DNA of 64,000 nt from Blastocystis sp. Blastoise. Lineage: Eukaryota; Sar; Bigyra; Opalinata; Blastocystidae. Shown in pieces: positions 41,988-62,966 of this stretch. A program made the position numbers and the translations under genes. Under the pieces are notes generated by a model. The model saw only the letters and a program-made list of their open reading frames with translations, ran no database searches and was not told the DNA's origin. How positions within the stretch are numbered: position 1 is the stretch's first letter; each line of letters opens with the position of its first letter. Where the stretch lies: NCBI GenBank assembly GCA_039096225.1, contig JBBPEB010000015.1:2158001-2222000 (forward strand). The letters are read 5' to 3'.

Positions 41988-42732
41988 TATTAATTGGTTT
42001 AGGGTTACTAATAGAGGGAGTAAATGATAATTTAGGAGAACCAGAAGGAGAATCTATTTGGTTTGATTGAATTGATTCAGTATATATATCGTTATTGTTA
42101 TGAATAGATGGTTCAGGAGAAGATAATGAAGGAGAAATATTTGTAGATTTAGAAATAGAATTCACATGATTTATTTCAGGTTTTTTTTCTATAGAATTTG
42201 AAGTAGGTTTATTTTCACTAATATTTTTGTTAATTTCATCACTTAGACTGTTAAAAGTATCTGAAAAAAGATCACTAGCAACATTAAATGCAGAATTCAT
42301 AAACTATATATAAAGGAGAACAATAAAGAAAATATGACAAATATATATATATATATATATATAGTTATCATAATAAAAAAGTTAAAAATATACTTTACAG
42401 AAATTATCACTTAGTTGATATTTACGATCTACTTCTTGAAGTTGTTTAATAAAATCAGGAGAAACACTGTCATTAGGCAAAGATTTCGACTCTTGTTTTT
42501 TGGATTCATTTTTAGATGAAGAAGAAGTAGTTGCAGGAGCATCAATATCTATATCATTATGACTATTAGAAAAATAAGAAGCTGTAGGAATAGAGGAATC
42601 ACGTTTAGCTTCTTCCTGTTCTTTATTAGACTCATCAATCTTCTTCTTCACATCTTCAAACTATATAGGTTATCAGTAATTTTTATTTTATTATAAGTAT
42701 GTTATTAAAATTAATAATAAACAAAGAAAATG

Positions 42733-42769
<37 letters not shown>

Positions 42770-43266
42770 CACAAAAAATAATATAGATATAATAACAAAT
42801 AACATAATAAGCATATATATATATATCATACAACAGTAGAAATAGTACCACATAAAGAGTTAACAAAACAATTGAAATTCTTTTCTAGACTGTCATCAGT
42901 AGATTTATTTTCCGGTTTATTTGGTTCAACAGGAGCTTTATTTGATGTTTCTTCTACTGATTGGACTGGTTCTTCTTCTTTAGGATTTGTTGTGTGTTCT
43001 GAAGAAACAGAAGGTGATGGAGGAAGACACGAATTAAGCATCGTGTCATCAATAATTTTTTGAACATAATCACGTTCTTTAACGTAAGCCATTCTCTTTT
43101 CATCTAAAGCTACTCTTTCAGGATCAGATAATGTTGGAAACAGAGAATCGATATAATTTAAAGCAGAGTTATAAGCAAGGATAGAGTTGTCATAACGTTT
43201 GTAAAAAAACTCACCTCTAGCTTGATTTATCATTTGGAAAATAGTATCTTGATTGCTCATTTGCAT
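41542..43266 (-). CDS. MIT-like N-terminal domain protein with polyasparagine repeats
   Basis: Three exons (43266-42830, about 42660-42397, 42301-41542). The start is ATG at 43266 or the next at 43260. Residues 1-75 (MINQARGEFFYKRYDNSILA, YNSALNYIDSLFPTLSDPE, KRMAYVKERDYVQKII) form helices with the spacing of an MIT or TPR-like three-helix bundle; MIT domains bind ESCRT-III tails. The rest is disordered, rich in E, P, S and N. The last exon carries uninterrupted Asn runs and NNNIPI repeats before the C-terminus VIYNPFNQSKE, where NPF is a classical EH-domain ligand. An EH-domain protein is encoded about 6 kb away, so an interaction is conceivable. No ortholog recognised. Confidence 0.62.
41690..41985 (+). 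repeat. Coding 18-bp minisatellite and (TTA)n
   Basis: An 18-bp unit (GGTATATTATTATTAATA) is repeated about eight times near 41700-41850 and encodes IPINNN on the minus strand; longer TTA runs around it encode polyasparagine. Confidence 0.85.
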
Positions 43267-44984
43267 ATTTCTTTTAAAATGAAGATAATAAAAATTATTA
43301 ATTTATATTTGATATAAATTATTTATGAAGAAACGATGTTCGTTAAAAAAATTAGATTGAAAGAAAAACTGGATACTAAAAAAAAATGTTCGATAATGAA
43401 TCCTCAAGAGAATCACGAAAAGAACCAACATTATTAACAATTAACCATGGAAAAACAAACAAGCCTCCTTTAACTGAAAGTTATAGTTTCTTTTCATACA
43501 GTTCCGAAACAGAAGTGATAAATCCTTCAGCTATCGTTTTTTGAGTTTTTTTCAGTGTCTCTTTCATTTGAAATATGACTTTTATATTATTTCGAACAAA
43601 AAGAATAATAATTGTGGCGAAATCTTCAATATAATTTATTCTTAATGATATGTTAACGTTTACTGCTATGATAATAATATAATGGAAGTTGTTCCCAAAA
43701 ATAGAGACCATATGTGAAACTGAAATCATCTAAAAATTATCAACGTAGCAATACTATAATGGTAATCATAATATAATCTTAAATAAAAAGGAGAATAAAT
43801 ATTGATAATGAAAATATTGATAGTGAAACTCATTGAAATGATTTTTAAAAATATTTATATAAGGGTATTTAAATTAATAAAAAGAATAACTTTTCATAAT
43901 GTTTCTGTGCTTCAAGTAGACTGGAATGGAATTGTCTACCGACGTTCTTCGATGTATATCGGAATGCCGAAGCAAAAGATATACTAGCCTCCCAATTTAA
44001 GCTCAGAAACTATTACGAATCATCAAAGTTAGAATGTATGTCTATTTTGTAAGAAAATAGAAAAGAGAGTACACTATAGAAATGATCCTGTATGAGTACA
44101 GTCTTATCAGAAAATTGGACTTAGAATTCCTCTTGAGAAACCAGTGTGATAAAATGATTAGAAGTATCACTTTTTGATTTTTGGCAGACTTTTGTACGAA
44201 TAAAATAGTCTCTCCATGATTTATATTTTTTTTATTAGACATGACGCTAAATTATATAAATCTATACTTAAATAGAATCAAATAAAGGCAGAAATAAGTG
44301 ATTAGATCATTTTGATTTATATAAAAATAAAAGATAAATGATTGCTTAATGGTTTGCAAATGCATTTTTATAGAATAGTATACAGTTTCCAATGAAAATT
44401 AAGTGAAAAAAAATAAAATTTAGCTCTTCGAACAAAAAAAGATAATAATTATTCATTTTCTCTAATGATATGTGTTTATAATGAGGTTTTACAGTCAAAA
44501 GAAATTAAAATAATATTTTTAGATAGTTCAACTGTCATAAAGGTATTAAAACATATAATAAATAATTTTTTTAATGAAAAATGTTTTGTTCACATTTTAT
44601 TATATTTATTTTGCTTTTTATTTACATTATAATATTTATATATAATTTAAGCTGTAGCCATGTATTCATTTTTTGATAATTTAGACTTTATAAGCGATTA
44701 ACCATTTTTTAATTTTTCATTTAATGACGAGATTCATCTATTTTACACTTTTATTTTGATATAGTTGACTTATTAGAACTAACAATTGGCTAATAATATC
44801 CTGATAACTAGAGTGTTGGGTAATTTCTTATTTTTTATGCTTTTTGTTTATAAAACATATAGCCCATAAGTATTAGAGTTTGAAATGTGTATTATTTTTT
44901 AACAAGAATAACGTAGCAAGAAGAAAGAAGAAAAATTATCAAAAAATGCTTTCTTTTAAATAAAAACTATTAAAAAAAAGCTAA
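43267..44984. other. Long intergenic region, no gene seen
   Basis: About 1.7 kb without a convincing gene. Short ORFs at 43481-43729 (minus), 43802-43987 (plus) and 44042-44242 (minus) have no motif and no exon partners. The sequence is of mixed composition with few microsatellites, like other spacers here. Confidence 0.5.
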
Positions 44985-45087
44985 GAGGATTGTTTAGTAC
45001 AATGGGAATACGGTTGTTCTTACATATTGTCCTATCTCTGGAAAAAACTGTTCAACAAACCCAGGTTCGATTCCTGGTTCGATCCTC
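44985..45087 (+). tRNA. tRNA-like gene with probable intron, isotype unresolved
   Basis: Perfect B box GGTTCGATTCC with T-arm CCAGG-TTCGATT-CCTGG, an A-box-like D-arm (TAGTACAATGGGAATAC) and complementary ends GAGGATTG / CGATCCTC, followed directly by a T run typical of Pol III termination. The span is 103 nt, so an insertion of about 25-30 nt is likely in the anticodon loop. Stem TTGTT/AACAA would give anticodon TAC (Val); stem GTTG/CAAC would give CTT (Lys). Two unpaired T residues between T-stem and acceptor, and an acceptor of eight pairs, are abnormal. It may be an intron-containing tRNA with unusual geometry or a tRNA pseudogene. Confidence 0.5.
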
Positions 45088-45355
45088 TTTTTATTTTCAG
45101 ATTTCTGTTTGTGTCGTGTTCATATTTTTTTAAATAAAACTAGAATAATTTTTTTTTAACGCTATTTATTCGATGATAAATGTTATGAGTCTGATACTTC
45201 TTAAAATTATTGTTATTATATAAGTATGTGAACAACGAAGCTACAAGAAATTGAACGAATTATCTCAGATTAATAAAGAAAGAAAAGAAAAAAATACAAA
45301 AATAAAAATATATTACTAGCCTGAGACTAGGATAATAAAAAAATAGTTTTGATAA

Positions 45356-52687
<7,332 letters not shown>

Positions 52688-53642
52688 TGTGATATTCTCA
52701 TCAATTTATTCTATTTACAAACAAATCATAGTTCTCATCTTTAACAAACCGCCATTTTTTTGAAATACCGCGACATTTTCTTTGTAGGGTTTTTCGACTC
52801 TTATCATGTTTATATTGATTATTCAGAGCTTAAATATATTACAGAAGAGTTGATGATGCTTGTTAAAAAGTTTCTTCATAGATATTAGCAAGTTGTATAT
52901 TTTTGGATTGTTTTCTATTGATCATGAAGACATGTTTTCGATCATGAGATAATTCAAATAAGTGGAAAAAACTTATTTGAATGAATAAGTTTATAAAGAT
53001 TATGCACATTAATAATTGTTTTTATTTAGTTAATGGTTAATTTCTTAAGATTATATTTTAAAACAGTAGGGTATTATATTCCAATAAAAACTATGAAAGA
53101 ATAAAAAGTTTTCTAAACAACAAAATGTCCTTTCAACGTCCTATACAATTCTATTTTCTACTTAGAATGATCCTTAGAATAATGGAAAGTATATTTAATG
53201 AAAAAAAATAACTTTCTATTTCATGATAATGAAATCACCATTCTTTATGATTGATTATTTTTACAGCAAACGAAAAATAGTTTTTTTGAAGACTATTAGA
53301 ATACAACAGAAGCAATGTGAATATAAATGAACTGTATTGATAGAAAAGACAATTCTTATTGAGAATCTAGTTCCAAGAAATGTCAACTGAGAATACACTT
53401 TTTCTCTGCAATTTTTTGAGAAGACCCGCGGTTGTAGGAAGATGATAAAAATAAAAAAAAACAAGATTACAGGAGAATTCTTTAATAAACATGTTCAGTG
53501 ATTTCATGATTACATATTAAGGATATATTTCATTTCTAAATGATGATACTTTTTTCATAAAAAACATAAATAGCTGAAGATTTTTAAAAAGTCTTTTGTC
53601 TTTCTTTGTTTGTGTTTATTATAAAAAAGTTAGTTATTTGAA
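52688..53642. other. Intergenic between divergent MSH6 and coronin
   Basis: About 950 bp of mixed AT-rich sequence; no conserved ORF. Holds the promoters of both genes. Confidence 0.6.
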
Positions 53643-56163
53643 ATGATGGACGTTAGATCTTCTAAATTTAGACATGTCTATTGTGACGCTCCCAGAGGTA
53701 TTTCTTAGAATTATGTCACATTTTCATCATGTTACTTTAGCTGAGGAACTCTATCTTGATATTCGTCTATCTTCTGCTATTGGTGATCAGAACTATATTA
53801 AATCAAATACAAAATATTTTGCTGTTTCTTTTGGACGAGGTGGCGGTCAAGTATTGATTCATCGTCATGATCAACCTGGAAGAATTGAACAAATGCCATT
53901 CACACTTTGTGGACATAGAGGTGATGTTATTGATTTTGATTTCAATCCTTTTGATGAAGAAATGATTCTTTCATCTTCTGTTGATTGTACATTGAAAGTA
54001 TGATGATATTTTTAGTTTCATTTTATTAATTGAGATTTTTTTAAATTTTGTGTTATTTCTATAGCTTTGGAAATTCCCTGAAGGTGGTTTAACTCAAAAT
54101 ATTGATACTCCTGTAATTACTTTAGAAGGTCATCAGAAAAAAGTTACTTTTTGTGAATTTAATCCTTTAGTGAATCTTGTTGCTGTTTCTGCTTCAGTGT
54201 ATATATTAATATCTTTATTTTATTATTATTATTATTCATTTGATATTATATATGATACAAATATAAATAGTTGATAATAATCTTCTTTATTTATTATATA
54301 TATATATATCTTTTAGAGATAAAGAAATTAAAGTTTGGAATTGTGAAACTGGAAGTACAATAACACATTTTTCTATAAATGAATTAGCTCAAGATTTACA
54401 TTGGGATTCTACTGGTTCTATGGTTATTGCTTCTTGTAAAGATAAACAATATCGTCTTTTTGATGTTCGTGGTAATAACGTTGTAAGTACATTCCACGCT
54501 CATGATGGTGCTAAATGTAGTAAGTTCACTTGGCTTGGAAATACAAATAATTTTGTTACTACTGGCTTTACTAGAACTAGTCAACGTGAAGTATATTATT
54601 CTTATTCTATATTATTCTTATATTCGTTTATTTTTATTATGGTTTATAAGTATTATGAATATTATTATAATATTATTATTATTTCATATGTTACTATTAT
54701 ATATAATATATATATATATAGTATAAAGTATGGGATTCTCGTAATCTTCAGTCTGCTGTCGACTCCTCTACTATTGATCAAGTATATAATACTCTATATA
54801 ATACTCTATATAATACTCTATATAATACTCTATATAATACTCTATATAATACTCTATATACTATATTGATTACTTATAGGCTAGCGGTGTTATTATGCCA
54901 TTTTACGATAGAGATGCTTCCCTCCTCTTTTTGGCGGGAAAAGGTGATGGTAACATTGGTATATATGAATATGAGAGCGGTAAATTATATCCTTCGGCTG
55001 TTCAACAATATTCTTCTATTGTTAGTACCAAGGTATATATAGTGTATTAAATACTATTTTATATAAGTAATTATATTTATATATATATATATGTATATAT
55101 ATAGGGCTGTTGTTTGATGCCAAAGAGAGGTGTTGATGTTATGAAGTGCGAAATTGACCGTTTGTATAAATTAACCAGTTCTGGTAACGTGGAACCTCTA
55201 CGTTTCATTGTATATATATATATATATACTTATTATATATATTTCTCTTTTTTTATACTTAATTATTCTTCTTTTTATTACTATCTGTATATATATATAT
55301 ATATACATCTCCCTATCTATATATATATATTAGATCCCTCGTCGTTGTGAAGGTTATCAGGATGATCTTTATGTCGATACATTCGCGGGAATTCCCTCTT
55401 TAAATTGTCAACAATGGCTTGAAGGCAAAAATGGTCTACCTGTTACTATTTCAATGAATCCTTATATTGAAAAAGTTCCAAATAATCCTAACGTCAATAT
55501 AAATAATAGTTCTGAACCAGTTATTGCGCCAGTAATAGAACCAATAGTAGAACCTATAGTAGAACCTATAGTAGAACCTATTCCTGAGCCTATTCCTGAG
55601 CCTGCATTATCCCCTATTATGGGTCCTTCTACAGATGCTATTCCTTCTCCTGTTATGTCTTCATTTGAAGAAACCAATTCTTTTACTTCTTCTGAACCTG
55701 TTTCTTATACTAATATAGAAGAAGTTCCTAATGTTTCTAACGAATCTGATATTATACCTATTCCTCAATCTCCTATGGAAATAGAAACACCAGAACCTGT
55801 AGAATCAACAGACAATAAAGAAGAATCAACTTATGAAGGAATGCCTAATGGTATTCAAATCATGCCTACTCCTTCTATTACTTCTGAACCTACTATTGGA
55901 AGTGAACCTACTATGGTTATTGAACCTACTGTAGTTGCTGACACTAATGTAATTACTGAACAAGAGAATAAAGCAAATAATATTCAAAATATTCTTAATG
56001 AAGTATATATATATATATATATATATATAGAATATCATTCTATTTTATTCTATACATTATTATTGTTTCTATAATATCCATATCATTAATATATTTATAG
56101 ATTGAATCCATGAAGAAGAGAATCGCTGAACTTGAAAATCAAGTCAAATCTTTAATGGAATAA
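53643..56163 (+). CDS. Coronin (actin-binding WD40 protein)
   Basis: About nine exons. Exon 1 (53643-53697) encodes DVRSSKFRHVYCDAPR, the coronin N-terminal signature (VRSSKFRHVFG), and splices by GTATTT...TTTAG to AEELYLDIRLSSAIGDQNYI. WD repeats follow (CGHRGDVIDFDFNPFDEEMI, EGHQKKVTFCEFNPLVNLVA, DKEIKVWNCETGSTITHF, YKVWDSRNLQSAVDSSTIDQ), then the conserved YYE/PRR region (PRRCEGYQDDLYVDTFAG). A linker of about 180 residues holds VEPIVEPI and PIPEPIPEP repeats and replaces the usual short unique region. The C-terminus IESMKKRIAELENQVKSLME is the trimerising coiled coil. Coronins regulate Arp2/3 and cofilin at the actin cortex; an ADF/cofilin gene lies 7 kb downstream. Introns around 54780-54865 contain a 14-bp TATAATACTCTATA repeat. 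Confidence 0.93.
54781..54865 (+). repeat. 14-bp tandem repeat in a coronin intron
   Basis: Unit TATATAATACTC is repeated about six times with a period near 14 bp. Confidence 0.8.
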
Positions 56164-56756
56164 CTAATTTAATTCTCTTTTTAATATGCATATATAAATA
56201 TATCTATTTTTATTTTGCATATTTAAAAAAATTTATAATTTTATATATTATTTTTTTATATTATATATATTATAGTTTTTAGTTTTTTTTTTAAATAAAT
56301 TTTTACAATTTGCAACATATATATATATATCTTTTTTGTCTTTTCAAAGTAATTTCGTTATCCTTTTTATACCCTAATTGCTTTAATCACTATTCTTTTT
56401 GTATTGTTTCATAATGAAAGATTTCTTATTGTTGTTGTTTTTATTGCTCAATACATAATGATTTCTATCTTTCATCAATATATATATATATAGAAAATAA
56501 TAATAACAATAATATGTAATAAACAAAACACGACTAAATATATATTGATAATTGTTGATTTGATAACATCATAAGGATATTAAAAACAATAATAAGTGTT
56601 CTGTTACGGTTCTTCGGGTATTAAAAAAATAGATATTAAAAATGAAGTATAATTCTATATTATATATGTATATATATGTATTTAATAAAATATGATTTAT
56701 TATGAATAGATAAGATATATAAAACATAATAAAAATTAAAAAAGAATTCAATATAT
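56164..56756. other. Convergent intergenic region
   Basis: 3' ends of coronin (plus) and the surface protein gene (minus). T-rich and A-rich stretches only; no gene seen. Confidence 0.6.
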
Positions 56757-59700
56757 TTAAAGAAGACTTTTTTTCATAATATTGGTGTCTAATTTCTTTT
56801 GTTTTCGTTGTTTGGAAGCTTGTTCTCTTCTCTTGGTAAATATAACACAAAGGACTACAAGTCCTATAATAACTACTAAGAGAATAATACAGATCACAAT
56901 AGCTACAATAAGAGATGTCTGACTAGGTTTATCGATTGTTAAGGAGAATGTAGTAGAGATACTACCAAGACGATTGGCTATAGTAACAGTATATTCAGTA
57001 ATATCATTAGGAAGAAGAGGCATACCACTGATAGTACCATCTTTATAACTAAAGAAAAGACCAGCAGGAAGAGAAGGAGTAATTGTCATATTATATTCAG
57101 CAGCAACAATAGTAGGTGTAAAACTCATATAAGCCATAGCTTTATATATATAAGCATGTTCATAATAAATAGATACAGGAGTTCGTAATACACATTCATT
57201 AATTTCTTCTTGGAATTGAAGTTGTGAACATAAACGATAACGATATCCATTATAACCACCAGGACATTCTAAATAACTATATTCACCTTCTAATTGAGGT
57301 TCATAACCATCTATAGCTGTACAATAAGAACCAATAAATTTAGTATAAAATTGAATTTCACTAACTTCAAAGCCTTCTGTACAATACCCATTCATCAGAA
57401 TACGATAAGAATTATAAGCTTCAAGGTTATAAAAAGAGAAACGACGAACACTATCTAAACTAAGTATATCTCCAAAAGTAACATTCTTTGACCAATATAA
57501 TATTTTCCATTGAGTACCATTATCATTGGACCCTAATAACGTTAATTCAGAAGGAACACGATTAGCCATCGATCCACGTGCAAATGACCATGAATTTATA
57601 TATTCTTTTCGATTATTATTATATGTCCATTGTAACCATTGATCTTTACAAGTAGAAACACCAAAATATTTAGTACTCGTTTTACCATCAAATGCTTTAT
57701 CTTCTGTTTCTATATAATAATCATCTTTATATCCAGGATGACTTGTGGATACATATCCATCGACAATTCCTTCATGATTATCTGGATGTATCTTTAAAGA
57801 GAAACGGAAAGAAGTATCTATACCATGATCTTCAGCATTATGAATTTCTACAGCTATTATACTAGTTCCTGCTACTAATAATGAAGTTTGAGTACTACCT
57901 GATGTATAAGCAATAATAGGAGAAGAAGAAGTCATAGTAGCGTAAGTAGATTCAGTATATATAGAAGGCATATGATTAATATATATTATAGTACTATCTA
58001 TATATATAACTATACCTGCTTGATATCGTACTCTTAATTCCCAACTACTATAACGACCTAAATAAGGAATCTTGACAGAACTACGATAATACTGAGTAAT
58101 ACCTGATAAACCAATGAAATGATCCGATTTCGCTTCGGACCAATCACTATCGGAATAATAAGCATTCTTCCAAGAATCATCGAAATGTTGATTGACATTC
58201 GTATATTTCCATATATTGGTATCACTATATATTAAATAACCACTATTAAAACGAATTACTTTCGAACGTTCACCATAAATAACTGTTCCGGTAGCTATAA
58301 TATTATTTTCTTCTCCATAAATAGAATACATACCTGTATCCCATCCATCTCCTCTACTATCTAACATCACTAAATTATATATACCTGCATCTACACAATA
58401 AGTAATGGACCATCTTTCTAAATATGCAGGAAAATTAGGATAACTATCTTGTTTAATATTATTAGCATTACGTAATTCAAATCCATTCTGATAACTATTC
58501 TGACCCATTCCTTCAAAGTATATTTTAAATAAAGCTTTAGGAAGTGAACAAGTAGTAATAGTAATAATAAGTGTACATCTCGATAAACCTTGAGGTCCTA
58601 ATGCAGAGATAGTATATGACTGATCTAAAGTATCTTTAGGAATACCCGATATAACACCAGTACCTGTATCTATAGTAAGACCAAGAGGAAGAGAAGGAGT
58701 AATATCAAAATTATTCCATAATTCATGATTAGGAAATACAGATGAAAGATCAGTATTGATATATCCATATAAATGAAGAGAAGAATAAGATAAATCAGAT
58801 ATACTCATACGTGCATAATCATATATATAAAATTCTAATTCAGAAATAGAAACTTTATCATTAGTAGGAAACGAAGTTGCTGCTTGTAAGAATGATAAAC
58901 GATAGTAATTATATGGAACAGTTTGATTAAATAAATAATAACATTGTTTTTGAGAACGTGCTGTCCATTTAATATTAACTTCTCTATCTAATTCTTTAAA
59001 TGTTTGTTTATCTAGACTACCTTCAATAACCCATGAAATAGGATCATAATCCGGGTGATCAAAGCCATTCACTATACAATAAGCATTCATTGTCTCAGCA
59101 CGATTCTCTTGAAAAGATGAAGTTATATATTGAGGTGCAGGATAACTGGGATTTAAATAACCTATATATCGTGTATAATAGTTTTGTTCAAAGATATGAT
59201 AAGCAGCTGTTTCATCTCCTGAAACAGTATTACTGTGTTCTGCATTCATATTCCATGTACGAGAAATACTAACACTTTCTATTAATAATCGTAATTTACA
59301 TTCAAAATCTTCTATTATAGGTGTATATCCTTCTTTCTGTATAAGTGCTACAGCAAATAAATGTTGTCCTTCAGATAATGTCGATATACAACCTGTATAA
59401 TAAAACCATTCAGAAGGTTCTGATGATTCTTTTCCTTTTATAGGGACTGTATTAAGTGTAAATTCCCAACTATTTAAATTAGCTTTAAAGAATGGTTTTC
59501 CATCAACAAAAATAAGTGCACCAGCTCTAGCTTTGAACGAGAATTCATAGGAATGAATAAGTTTAGAAGGAGATGTACTATAATGTATACGATATAACCA
59601 TATACGAGAAGTAGTAGGAGTAGAAGGAGTAGTATAATTAGTAAACCCTTGAGGTTCTTGAGATGAAAAAAGCCAAGTGATATCAGGTACAGAAGTAGAA

Positions 59701-60585
59701 GGTGTATAAGAAGTAAGAGAAATAGGAGATAAGAAAAGAGTTGAGAAAGAAAAAGATTCTTTCTTTGTATATAGAAGAGATTTACGAGCAATAGTATAGG
59801 TAGAAGTAGTAGTAGAAGTAGTAGCAGTAGTAGCAGAAGGAATAGTAACATCTAAAGTCGATCCACGTGCCCAGCCAAAAGAATCTGTTGATTCTAATGT
59901 AATAGAATAAATACCACTAGGTATACAATACTTATAAGTTTGAGTATAGATCTCTACGTAATCACTATTCATACCAATTTGAGTATCAATTAATTCATTA
60001 TTATTATCAAATAAAGAAAAAGACTCTAAAGCACCTGTACCTAAATTACTATTCATTTTATGTATATCCAATCGAACATTAGGATAATCACATGCTATAT
60101 ATATATATATATATATATAGATGAGTATATAATATGTATAGTATATATAATATATATACAAGTAATAATAAAAGTAATAGAAGAAGAACCAGGTGTTTGG
60201 CGGGAAGAAGTAGCGGTAATTGTAATAAGCAAGGGAGTAGATGATATAGTCGTGGGAATTCCTTGAATAAGACCATTTTCAGGAGTAATAGTTAACCCTG
60301 AATATAGAAATAATAATATAATATATAAATATATTAAAATATAAATTAATATATATATATTTATATACCATCCGGAAGACTTGGAGAGACTGAGAAATTA
60401 GTGAATCCGTTTGAAAGTGGTCGAATATATACTTCAGACATATAGGTAATAAGATTATATTTAACTTCAGGATAGGTAAGAACTAGAGGGTCCACAATAG
60501 GCTGAAGACATACATTTAAGAAGATCTCTCCGATCTCTCCCGTGGGAGAACCATTTAAAGATACTATAGATAGAAGTAGAAATTG

Positions 60586-60650
<65 letters not shown>

Positions 60651-61308
60651 TATACATATTTCCAGTTTATAATATGTATAAGAGACGGTAGACGCATAGA
60701 GATTGAAGGTTAAAGGAGTGCCAAGAGCCTCGAAATGAAGGTCTAGGATCCAATAGAATAATAATAGGAATAGACACATATATACCTGTTTGGTAATCTA
60801 GAAGTATATAATTCACTTTATCATTTGACGCCATGAGCTTCCAGCTCTTGGGATCGTAAGAAGAACTTGTCTTACCTAGATATATATATAGGTATATATA
60901 TACATATAAAGAAATATTTAATATATATACCATTATAAACAGTATAGGAATTGATTAGTTCCAATCTATAGAATAAAATCAACAAATATAATATATATAT
61001 ATATATAAATTATATATATACCTTCTTTCAGGGTAATTATATTCAATTGTTGAAGGGGAAGTGAATTGCCAAGTAGTTTGAATATCTCCATCAAATGCAT
61101 TTACCGCGGGGAATTGAGATATCGTAGAAGAAGAAGAGACAGTACCATCCTGAGTACGTGTATTACATGCTATGTATAAATGAATATATAAATGAATATA
61201 TAAATGAATATATAAATGAATATATATATATATATATACGTCCATATATAGGTATAAAATAGAAATCGAAAGGATCACTAAGAGGAATAATAGACTGATG
61301 ACTATGAA

Positions 61309-61344
<36 letters not shown>

Positions 61345-62435
61345 TATATACTTCGACAGAAATAATAACTTGAGTCATCGTAAGCATCCATGATGGGAAG
61401 GAAGATGTCATTCTATATATATATATATATATACATAATAATATATATATATATATAATATAATAATATAATAATATATATAAAATCTAAAATAATAAAA
61501 TAAAATAAATATATATATACCTTCGTGTAACTACATAATCATCAAGAATAGATGCAGGAGTAATAAAAGATGGATTACTACTATATATATATATATATAT
61601 AATAAATAAACAAAAATATATATATATATATACACATTGATATTTTGTCTATAGATTTCTTGTCCATTAATATATACTATAATACCTTCTTTATTATACA
61701 TTCCTAATTCATATATAACAAATTCATCTAAGTTGCTGGGTAATATTCCTGTATATCTATAATAACGCGTCATCGTACTAACTGGAGGGAAATGTCCCGC
61801 GGTATAACTAATCCATTCAGTATCATCATAAGTAGAATCCTTCCAATTAATACCATCTAAATTCTTATTATAATATTTCCAACTACTACTCAATGCTACA
61901 GTATAATGAGCTATATATAATAATAATTATTATTATTATTATTATAAACCAAAAAAATATATTTATTTATATACGATAAAAAGTCCATTCTTCTCGAGTA
62001 TATCGATCTAAAGTACCTTTAAGAATAGTGACTCCACCGTTAGTAGTAAGAACAAAAAAGGATCCATCAACCCAACCGTCATTATTTCTAGAAATTGAAA
62101 TAGAGATTACAAGTTATAAATCGATATAATTATATATACCCATCAAGAGCTACAAATGTATGTTTCTTAGGAGCTAAACAAAGCTCATAAGTAGCTTCTT
62201 TATTATCAAAACCAACACCATCAAATTGATAAAGAGAGGATCCGGTTGCATCACCTTCATAGATCTCTATGACTTCCTCAGCAGCTAAAGTTTTATAGGT
62301 TCTCTTTATAAACAAACGTAAATTAGGAGAACGACACTCTAAAGCTTGTGTCACTATAAAGAAAAAGATTTGAATAATATAAATGATATATATACAAGTG
62401 ATAAAAAGCAAAAACGCCAATATTAACGTGTTCAT
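56757..62435 (-). CDS. Large mosaic cell-surface protein, single-pass membrane
   Basis: The ATG at 62435 gives a signal peptide (MNTLILAFLLFIT), completed after a short intron by LTQALECRSPN. About ten small exons lead to one long exon (60095-56757). Modules seen: repeated C..P.[VL]RL... units with DGW or DSFGWARG turns (NNDGWVDGSFFVLTTN, LESTDSFGWARGSTLDV, LDSRGDGWDTGMYSIYG); beta-sandwich lectin-like units (WKNAYYSDSDWSEA, TRYYRYTGILPSNLDEF, IVYINGQEIYRQN); discoidin-like units (AFDGKTSTKYFG, FEVSEIQFYTKF); and cadherin-like He_PIG units ending ISGIPKD or ISGMPLLP. Near the C-terminus is a membrane helix (LIVAIVICIILLVVIIGLVV) and a basic tail (KRREQASKQRKQKK). Such mosaics act as adhesins or receptors in protists; no specific ligand can be inferred. 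Roughly 1750 aa. Confidence 0.8.
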
Positions 62436-62966
62436 TTTTACAATTAGTTAAGTATCTAAAATATCATTTCACAAAAAATGGAGTTTGCTCAAGGAAAAAA
62501 AACCTTGGAATTGGAAATTCCATTCTTTCCCTAATAATCTATTCTAAACTAATTTATTGGCTAATTATTCTAGAAATCATTTCTTATTGGAGAATTTCTA
62601 CATTAAAAATGTAGAATTCTCAGTATTCCCACGATTTATTGTTTTCATTTCGATATATTTTCTTTATGACGACTCGAATTCATCATAAGCTATTTTATCA
62701 TTTGATTTTTGAGGAAGAGAAATTGACGCTATTCTCAATAATCTTGTTTCTTTTTCTAAAGTTAATTCACTATTTCCAATGATTATATACGAAAATTATA
62801 TGAAACTCATAACACGAAACCTTTTCTATGACTTCATAATATCATTCATGCGTTCTATCACATATTTTGTGATATTATAAAAGTACTTCTATACGACTGA
62901 ATCTAATTTCAGTCTTTTTCAGGAATTTAAAAGATTTTTCTCATTTTGTAATACGAGCAATTAAGA
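62436..62966. other. Intergenic between divergent surface protein and cofilin genes
   Basis: About 530 bp, mixed sequence with several short palindromic motifs (for example TTGGAATTGGAAATTCC near 62504), no gene. Promoter region of both neighbours. Confidence 0.5.

Noticed and set aside
41635-42070. Plus-strand Ile/Leu-rich ORFs
   Set aside because: Antisense of the polyasparagine exon of the MIT-like gene.
43481-44242. Three short ORFs in the 43-45 kb spacer
   Set aside because: Featureless, no splice partners, length expected by chance.
44985-45087. tRNA-Sec
   Set aside because: The 8-bp stem plus 5-bp T-stem sum to 13, but no TCA anticodon arm, long variable arm or extended D-stem can be folded.
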